From the NCBI GenBank assembly GCA_037443205.1, contig JBBIOU010000006.1:44636-108635 (forward strand): 64,000 nt of DNA. The letters are read 5' to 3'. The notes under the pieces are model-generated. The model made no database searches, was not told where the DNA came from, and saw nothing but the letters and a program-made list of their open reading frames with translations. The DNA is from JBBIOU01 sp037443205 (GTDB taxonomy: Bacteria; Bacteroidota; Bacteroidia; Flavobacteriales_D; UBA2798). The translations under genes were made by a program, and so were the position numbers. How positions within the stretch are numbered: the stretch's first letter is position 1; each line of letters starts with the position of its first letter. Positions 58,732 to 64,000 of this stretch are shown here, one piece after another.

Positions 58732-59145
58732 TTAATGATTTATGTCGTGCAATTCCTTTGATAGATTATCGCGGTTAATGTATCTGATAAAATTATTCCA
58801 ATCGGCACTATCACTCATAAACTTAGATATCCTAAGGCGTTGAGTTTTACCGGATTTGTTTGTAAAGTAAAACTTTAAATTATATTCATAAATATCTGAT
58901 AATGAATTAAAATAATATTTTTTAACACAATAACCCAGGGAATTATAAACCAATAAACTTTGTTCATTAACTATAAAATATTTGCCTTTAATATATCCTT
59001 TACAAAGTATTAATATTATGACAGCCGAATAAAATCCTAAGTTTAATTTTCCGGTAAGTGTGTATAAGTATAAGTTTAAAACTAATACACTAAGTGCCGA
59101 CAAAGTTAACACCCAACCAAAATAGCGATTGTATTTAACTACCAT
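58732..59145 (-). CDS. Hypothetical membrane protein with two helices
   Basis: 137 residues. Two adjacent hydrophobic helices at the N-terminus (about 10-30 and 35-52, YFGWVLTLSALSVLVLNLYL and LNLGFYSAVIILILC), then a soluble beta-rich part (KYFIVNEQSLLVYNSLGYCVKKYYF, FYFTNKSGKTQRLRISKF in pieces), suggesting a PH-like domain of the kind found in small bacterial membrane proteins. Function unknown. A near-consensus promoter (TTG-N18-TATATTTA) lies upstream on the minus strand. Confidence 0.68.
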   Translation of the reverse strand: MVVKYNRYFGWVLTLSALSVLVLNLYLYTLTGKLNLGFYSAVIILILCKGYIKGKYFIVNEQSLLVYNSLGYCVKKYYFNSLSDIYEYNLKFYFTNKSGKTQRLRISKFMSDSADWNNFIRYINRDNLSKELHDINH

Positions 59146-59497
59146 AATATCTTTAAATTGTTAATCTTAATATGATGTAAATATAGTTATTTATTAAGGT
59201 TAACAAAAACACATAAATGTCCTATAATTTATATTATGTTAAATAAAAATAATTCAACCACAAAATATAATCAGATACCGAATTTTTTTTAGATTGATAC
59301 ATGGTATATGTATGTAAGTGGCATATAGATTAATATATCCCCTCCATCTCTCACTTTATTGTAGTGCATTTTATTAATTTGGTGTATAGAAAGTATTTTT
59401 ATCATACATAAAAACTCTAATGGCTTTTGGGGAATAACAAAAAAGCCCCTGATAATCAGAGGCTTTATGCTATTATGTATGAAATAAATAAATGTGC
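59146..59497. other. 352-base intergenic region, one terminator
   Basis: Between the two-helix membrane protein gene and rpmE2, both on the minus strand. It holds the terminator of rpmE2 (59437-59466) and, near 59146-59220, the likely promoter of the downstream gene. The middle (59220-59430) is AT-rich; I see no reading frame or repeat there. Confidence 0.55.
59437..59466 (-). terminator. Rho-independent terminator of rpmE2
   Basis: On the minus strand AAGCCTCTGA (plus 59465-59456) pairs with TCAGGGGCTT (plus 59452-59443) around a three-base loop, with one U-G pair, followed by six T residues. The wobble pair is allowed only on minus-strand RNA, which fixes the orientation. Confidence 0.88.
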
Positions 59498-59755
59498 TTA
59501 TTTTTTCTTAAATTTTTCGTAGCGATTTTTAAATTTATCTATTCTACCCGCTGTATCTACCAACATTTGTTTACCCGTAAAAAATGGATGTGAAGTATGA
59601 GATATTTCTAATTTAACCAGCGGATATTCGTTGCCATCTTCCCAGGCAACGGTTTCTTTAGATTCTGCACATGAACGACATAAAAAAGAATAACCGTTTG
59701 ACATATCTCTGAACACAACCAGGCGATAATTTTCGGGGTGTATGCCTTTTTTCAT
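59498..59755 (-). CDS. rpmE2: Ribosomal protein bL31, type B
   Basis: 85 residues. MKKGIHPENYRLVVFRDMSNG at the start (in pieces MKKGIHPENY and VVFRDMSNGY), KLEISHTSHPFFTGKQMLVDTAGRIDKFKNRYEKF at the end (in pieces SHPFFTGKQ and RIDKFKNRY) are the signatures of bL31 type B, the non-zinc paralogue common in Bacteroidota. A single CRSC pair at 26-29 is present instead of the four-Cys zinc site of type A. Structural protein of the large ribosomal subunit. It has its own promoter and terminator. Confidence 0.95.
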   Translation of the reverse strand: MKKGIHPENYRLVVFRDMSNGYSFLCRSCAESKETVAWEDGNEYPLVKLEISHTSHPFFTGKQMLVDTAGRIDKFKNRYEKFKKK

Positions 59756-59783
59756 AATTTATCGAATTTTATTTTAAGGGTTG

Positions 59784-59813
59784 CAAAATTACATATTATT
59801 TAAATAATTACAA
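59784..59813 (-). promoter_or_regulatory. Promoter of rpmE2
   Basis: On the minus strand TTG (plus 59811-59813), a 19-base spacer and TAATTTTG (plus 59784-59791) match the Bacteroidota consensus exactly. The leader to the ATG at 59755 is about 22 bases. Confidence 0.8.
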
Positions 59814-59878
59814 GTTTTTTAATCCGTATTTTTTTAGTGGCAAACTATTTGTATGTTTGGTCTGAAAATGTACTGATT

Positions 59879-60634
59879 ATGAAAATACTAACACACAAGC
59901 AAATTTTGCCTTATTTTGCCATTACCTTGTTGGCGATACATAGTTCCTGCGACACACTAAACCATACCCTAAACACCACCGCAGGCGTTTTAACCGGAAA
60001 CGAAAACAAATTAACCAACGATGAAGTGATTGCCGGATTAAAAGAAGCGCTTACTGTGGGTACAAATAATTCGGCTGCATTAGCCTCAGCGGTTGACGGA
60101 TTTTATAAGAATCCACGCCTGTTTATTCCTTTTCCTCCCGAAGCTCAGAAAGTAAAAGAAAAAGCCGAACAACTGGGTATGAATGCCCAGGTTGATAAAT
60201 TTGTGATGACCCTGAACAGAGGAGCCGAAGAAGCCTGTAAAGAAGCAGCACCTGTTTTTATCGGAGCCATTAAAGGCATGAGCATCAGTGATGGATTTAA
60301 TATTTTAAATGGTCCCGAAAATGCCGCTACCAAATACCTGGAAGAAAAAACATCAGGCGAGCTATACTCAACCTTTAAACCTAAGGTAAAAACTGCTTTA
60401 GAAAAAGTTGAATTAACAAAATATTGGAATCCGATTATTACCAGATACAATCAGGTAGTTACACTTACCGGAGGCGAAAAAATGAACCCCGATTTAGACG
60501 ATTATGCCACCAAAGGGGCCATTAAAGGCTTATTCGTATTAATAGCTGACGAGGAACAAAAAATTCGCAAAGACCCTGTTGCCCGCGTAAGTGATATTTT
60601 AAAAAAGGTATTTGGGAGTTTAGATAAGCAGTAA
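59879..60634 (+). CDS. DUF4197 lipoprotein
   Basis: 251 residues from the ATG at 59879; an upstream in-frame GTG (59837) precedes a -7 box (TATGTTTG, 59852-59859) and is rejected. The N-terminus has a hydrophobic stretch ending in the lipobox IHSSC (about residue 23). LTNDEVIAGLKEALTVGTNNSAAL, GFYKNPRLFIPFPPEAQKVKEKAEQLG, LNRGAEEACKEAAPVFIGAIKGMSISDGFNIL (in pieces) and ATKGAIKGLFVLIADEEQKIRKDP are DUF4197 landmarks. Periplasmic or outer-membrane helical protein of unknown function. Confidence 0.9.
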   Translation: MKILTHKQILPYFAITLLAIHSSCDTLNHTLNTTAGVLTGNENKLTNDEVIAGLKEALTVGTNNSAALASAVDGFYKNPRLFIPFPPEAQKVKEKAEQLGMNAQVDKFVMTLNRGAEEACKEAAPVFIGAIKGMSISDGFNILNGPENAATKYLEEKTSGELYSTFKPKVKTALEKVELTKYWNPIITRYNQVVTLTGGEKMNPDLDDYATKGAIKGLFVLIADEEQKIRKDPVARVSDILKKVFGSLDKQ

Positions 60635-60698
60635 ATTTTATATCATACTTTACAGTTTATTGTTTGCTGATGGTTATCCTCTTATTTTTATATAACGC

Positions 60699-61775
60699 TT
60701 AAAAAAATCTTGCTTGCGAACGAGTCATAAATGGATTGGGTGATATGTAACGGATGCTTATTTCGTATCCTCCCCGGCCATTTGTTACACCCGATAAACC
60801 GGAAACATTAATGTCGTAACTTACTCCAAAAGCAAACGAACCCATCTCCATTAACATGCCGGCTATTACAGCATCCCCTATCCGATAATGTGCCCCCAAA
60901 CTCATCGCGGCTCCCTTTACTATCTGTGTGTACTTTGATCGCTCGCTTAAATTTAACCGAAAATAGGAACCCAATACTATATTTGTTGCCTTGCGCTGCA
61001 GCATAAAATATCCCGATGGCTGTATCGCTATCTTTGTGTTGGATATCACAAAAGAGTTGTTTGTATGCAATACATAACGTAAACCTAATTGCTCATCTCC
61101 CCCTTGTAAAAAATTATACCCCGGAGTGTTTAGATGATGAACAGATGCGCCTATGTTTATCTTCCTGCCCGAAAATCCGTTATTGCTTACTACATTGATG
61201 GTACTGTTATCTCCAAAGGTATATGAAATGCCTGCCGAAACTCCGGGTTTTATAAAGCTCATATTGCCAAAATTCTCTCCGTTGCTCAGTGCCGCATTAT
61301 GCCCCATCAGGTTGGCATCAAACTGATTGTCAAATCGCATGTCTGCTGTGTTTAAACTCCTTTGTATCATACTTCCCTGTAAACCGGCCGAAAGGTATTG
61401 ACCCTGGTTTAATTTTATATGATAGGCCAATGATAAATTGATATACATCGTCCTCATAGATGCCGTACCGGCATTATCGCCATATATACTGATTCCGCCA
61501 CCGAAAAAATTATCCTTACGGCCGTTTTGGTTAAAATGCATGTCAAACATTCCTCCAAAGGTTACAAAAGGCTTGTTCATTACACTGCTCCATTGGTTGC
61601 GGTGATTTAATATCCCCCGGTAATCACCCCCAAACTTGCCTGCCATTGAGGGATCTAATTGCAGAGGAGCCATCATAAACTGTGAAAAATGTATATCCTG
61701 TGCAAACAATTCATTTGCGTTAAATGTAGTTATCATCATCATGATAATAACCGCAATAACTGATTTATTTTTCAT
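60699..61775 (-). CDS. Type IX secretion PorP/SprF-family outer-membrane protein
   Basis: 358 residues. Signal peptide ending at LFAQ (about 26), then the family opening DIHFSQFMMAPLQLDPSMAGKF and YRGILNHRNQWSSVMNKPFVTFGGMFD (in pieces), followed by about a dozen predicted beta strands (GGGISIYGDNAG, YHIKLNQGQYLSAGLQGSM, HHLNTPGYNF) and the terminal region GGYEISIRYISP. PorP/SprF proteins are outer-membrane partners of type IX cargo. The gene lies 42 bases downstream of a giant cargo gene on the same strand, the standard pairing in gliding Bacteroidota. Confidence 0.95.
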   Translation of the reverse strand: MKNKSVIAVIIMMMITTFNANELFAQDIHFSQFMMAPLQLDPSMAGKFGGDYRGILNHRNQWSSVMNKPFVTFGGMFDMHFNQNGRKDNFFGGGISIYGDNAGTASMRTMYINLSLAYHIKLNQGQYLSAGLQGSMIQRSLNTADMRFDNQFDANLMGHNAALSNGENFGNMSFIKPGVSAGISYTFGDNSTINVVSNNGFSGRKINIGASVHHLNTPGYNFLQGGDEQLGLRYVLHTNNSFVISNTKIAIQPSGYFMLQRKATNIVLGSYFRLNLSERSKYTQIVKGAAMSLGAHYRIGDAVIAGMLMEMGSFAFGVSYDINVSGLSGVTNGRGGYEISIRYISPNPFMTRSQARFF

Positions 61776-61817
61776 AATTATTTGTTTTTTATGTTTTATA
61801 TCGGGTTAGTTTATTTT

Positions 61818-64000
61818 CTACCTTATCAAACTTATCTCTCCGCTTTCCTTATGGGTGCTGCCGTCTATAAACACCGCCTCCAGCACATACACAAATACCG
61901 CACTGTTTTGTAACTCTCCTTTGTATGTACCGTCCCAGGCATGGTTTAATTGTGTGGTCTCAAATACCTTATTCCCCCATCGGTTGTATATCACAAACTT
62001 TAATTCTTTCACACCTCTGCCATGAACAGGAATACCATCATTTACCCCATCTCCGTTCGGGGTAAATGCATTGGCCACATACACAAAATAATCACAGTCG
62101 CTGTCTATACTTACTATCACCGCATTGGCCGTAACCGAACAGCCGTTGGCATCACTCACCGTTACACTGTAATTGCCTGTTCCCAGTCCTGTTATACCGG
62201 ATGTCGTTGCCCCTGTATTCCATAGATAGTTGTAGGGAGTAGTCCCGCTGCTCACTATCGCCTGTACAGAACCTGTATGGTTCAAACAAGTATCATTTAC
62301 CGCTGCTAAACTTAGTTGTGGGGAAGGATGGATAATTACCATTACATTAGCGCTTTCACTGCAACTGCCCGCAGTTACTGTTACCGTATAAACTCCGTTC
62401 TGACTTAATCCGGCATTGCTAATAACCGGATTTTGTTGCGTTGAATTATACCCTCCCGGACCCGTCCAGCTATAACTTGCCCCGGCAACATTGTTCACAC
62501 TTAATTGTATATCATCCCCCTCGCATACCGGACTGTTACTGCTTGCCGATACACTGAATTGCGGTACTACCGTAACACTCACACTTGCTGTATTACTGCA
62601 ACCGTTGGCATCGCTTACTGTTAAAGTATAAGTACCCGTGGCTGCAGGCGTAGCCCCTGTAATAACAGGATTTTGCTGGTTTGAACTAAAACTTCCCGGA
62701 CCGCTCCATGTATAACTTGCCATACCGTTGGGCTGACCCGTAATCTGTATATCATCTCCCTCACATACCGGAGAGTTACTGCCTGCTGAAGCATTTGGTA
62801 AAGGATTAACAGTTATCACTCCGGTGGCTGTTACCATACCGCAGCCTCCGGTAAGGGTTACAGTATAGTTAAAGGTTCCGGTGGCTGTGGGTGTTCCACT
62901 AATCGTTACCGTGCCTGCGCTGAAATTACCACTCACACCCGCAGGTAAGCCCGAAACTGTGGCTCCAGTAGCTGCGGTGGTTGTGTAGCTAATGTTGGTA
63001 ATAGCTGTACCAGCACATACCGTTTGGTTATCCGTGCCGGGAGCAGAGGTTAAGTTAATGGTATTATCAGGGTTAACTATAATGGTTCCGGTAGCTGTTA
63101 CCATGCCACAGCCGCCTGTAAGAGTAATGGTATAGTTAAAAGTACCTGTGGCTGTGGGTGTACCACTAATCGTTACTGTGCCTGCGCTGAAATTACCCGT
63201 TACGCCAGCAGGCAACCCACTAAATGTAGCTCCTGTGGCTCCGGTGGTGCTGTAGGTAATATTGGTAATAGCTGTACCTGCACATACCGTTTGGTTATCC
63301 GTACCCGCAGCAGAAGTTAAGGCAATGGTGTTATTGGGGTTCACCGTAATGGTACCCGTAGCCGTTGCAGTGCCGCAACCTCCGGTAAGGGTTACCGTAT
63401 AGTTAAAGGTTCCGGTGGCTGTGGGTGTACCACTTATCGTTACTGTGCCTGCGCTGAAATTACCCGTTACGCCAGCAGGCAATCCACTAAACGTAGCTCC
63501 CGTTGCTCCGGTGGTTGTGTAGGTAATGTTGGTAATAGCTGTACCAGTACATACCGTTTGGTTATCTGTGCCGGGAGCAGAAGTTAAATTATATGAAATG
63601 ATACATAATTTGGTAACAAAGACATCGTAAGTTCCTCCTCCATATGTGGTCTGAAATGCCCCAGGGGTAATGTCATAATCGGTGGATTGTGTTTGTCCCG
63701 TCACATACGCATTGCCCGTGGCATCTAATGCGATGGAATAACCTATTTCATCATTACTTCCTCCGAGATAGGTAGAATACACCAATGCAGCGCCTGTGGG
63801 ATTGAGTTTGGTAACAAAAACATCTCCAAAAGTAGAACCTCCTGCATAAGTGGTTTGAAATGCCCCAGGGGTAATGTCGAAATCGGTGGACAATGTATAT
63901 CCCGTCACATACGCATTGCCCGAGGCATCTATGGCGATGGAATAACCAACATCACCAACACTTCCTCCAAGATAGGTAGAATACACCAATCCTGTGCCTG
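61818..64000 (-). CDS. Type IX-secreted multidomain adhesin-like protein (partial)
   Basis: The frame is open to the window edge, so the protein lacks its N-terminus; 726 residues are visible. From the N-side: SBBP beta-propeller repeats (VYSTYLGGS, DVFVTKLNPTG; 63606-64000), three nearly identical Ig-like repeats of 89 residues (62798-63584), three PKD/Ig-like domains (each beginning SNSPVCEGDDIQ or similar), and a gliding-motility C-terminal domain of about 90 residues (VANAFTPNGDGVND, KFVIYNRWGNKVFET, WDGTYKGE) that acts as the type IX export signal. It should be exported across both membranes and fixed at the surface. It is upstream of the PorP/SprF gene and probably co-transcribed. Confidence 0.93.
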   Translation of the reverse strand, partial: GTGLVYSTYLGGSVGDVGYSIAIDASGNAYVTGYTLSTDFDITPGAFQTTYAGGSTFGDVFVTKLNPTGAALVYSTYLGGSNDEIGYSIALDATGNAYVTGQTQSTDYDITPGAFQTTYGGGTYDVFVTKLCIISYNLTSAPGTDNQTVCTGTAITNITYTTTGATGATFSGLPAGVTGNFSAGTVTISGTPTATGTFNYTVTLTGGCGTATATGTITVNPNNTIALTSAAGTDNQTVCAGTAITNITYSTTGATGATFSGLPAGVTGNFSAGTVTISGTPTATGTFNYTITLTGGCGMVTATGTIIVNPDNTINLTSAPGTDNQTVCAGTAITNISYTTTAATGATVSGLPAGVSGNFSAGTVTISGTPTATGTFNYTVTLTGGCGMVTATGVITVNPLPNASAGSNSPVCEGDDIQITGQPNGMASYTWSGPGSFSSNQQNPVITGATPAATGTYTLTVSDANGCSNTASVSVTVVPQFSVSASSNSPVCEGDDIQLSVNNVAGASYSWTGPGGYNSTQQNPVISNAGLSQNGVYTVTVTAGSCSESANVMVIIHPSPQLSLAAVNDTCLNHTGSVQAIVSSGTTPYNYLWNTGATTSGITGLGTGNYSVTVSDANGCSVTANAVIVSIDSDCDYFVYVANAFTPNGDGVNDGIPVHGRGVKELKFVIYNRWGNKVFETTQLNHAWDGTYKGELQNSAVFVYVLEAVFIDGSTHKESGEISLIR
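62798..63584 (-). repeat. Three tandem 267-base repeats encoding Ig-like domains
   Basis: Coding units of 89 residues each start at TSAPGTDNQTVC or TSAAGTDNQTVC (63584, 63317 and 63050). They are nearly identical at the DNA level. Each ends with GGCG-x-x-TATG-x-I-x-VNP. High identity suggests recent duplication or gene conversion and makes this stretch prone to assembly collapse and length variation. Confidence 0.88.

Overview
The window is a chromosomal segment of an AT-rich, gliding-type member of the Bacteroidota. Several things point there independently. There is a PorP/SprF-family outer-membrane protein beside a giant secreted protein with a gliding-motility-type C-terminal domain (type IX secretion). 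There are Bacteroidota-typical families (DUF4290, DUF4159, BshC, two rhomboids, the ECF sigma/Spy-like trio, and DAHP synthase fused to chorismate mutase). Promoters match TTG-N18-20-TAnnTTTG, the signature of the Bacteroidota primary sigma factor. I cannot place it below phylum with confidence. No rRNA, tRNA, CRISPR array, prophage or insertion sequence was found.

Layout. 1-6.7 kb: the end of a methylmalonyl-CoA mutase, an MscS channel, a secreted protein, then a minus-strand group pcrA/uvrD - DUF4290 - murA. 6.8-14.9 kb: a tightly packed plus-strand cluster of a TMTC-like GT-C membrane glycosyltransferase with TPRs, a beta-ketoacyl synthase III, an acyl carrier protein, a second synthase III, an SDR, a DPM1/GtrB-like glycosyltransferase, a GNAT-like protein and an Asp/Asn beta-hydroxylase; a sulfotransferase faces it. 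I read this as a locus building a glycan or lipid-linked sugar with a custom acyl group, and it is the best candidate here for an undescribed system. 16-22 kb: ndk, two unknown secreted proteins, a TPR/SpoIIE phosphatase and ychF. 22-25.3 kb: a split transketolase with a VWA-domain gene wedged between its halves. 25.3-26.8 kb: ECF sigma factor, putative anti-sigma and Spy-like sensor. 26.8-31.7 kb: mutL, two rhomboids and an EEP-family phosphatase/nuclease. 32-36 kb: SDR, NrnA-like phosphoesterase and two FKBP isomerases. 35.7-39.9 kb (minus): DUF4159 - DUF423 - M32 carboxypeptidase - bshC (bacillithiol). 40-47 kb: miaE, enoyl-CoA hydratase, DUF349, peroxiredoxin, TerB-like and an exonuclease/GIY-YIG fusion. 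47.4-52.1 kb: an operon of rhodanese, TIGR04282 and TIGR04283 transferases, purine nucleoside phosphorylase, ChaN-like and FAD oxidoreductase, recalling arsenosugar clusters but without ArsM or ArsS. 52-59.8 kb: gap, a glycosyltransferase fusion, acyl-CoA carboxylase beta subunit, DAHP synthase/chorismate mutase and rpmE2. 59.9-64 kb: DUF4197, porP-like and the type IX cargo gene running off the edge.

Between genes sits a family of dispersed palindromic repeats (2165, 16805, 43841, 47287). The copies differ by inverted hairpin loops and by a deletion between short direct repeats. Other points worth attention are a MurA with Asp in place of the fosfomycin-target Cys, a 47-residue membrane-protein gene with its own consensus promoter, two genes whose promoters imply leaderless transcripts, and a MutL lacking recognisable endonuclease motifs. 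All assignments come from reading motifs by eye; no database search was possible.
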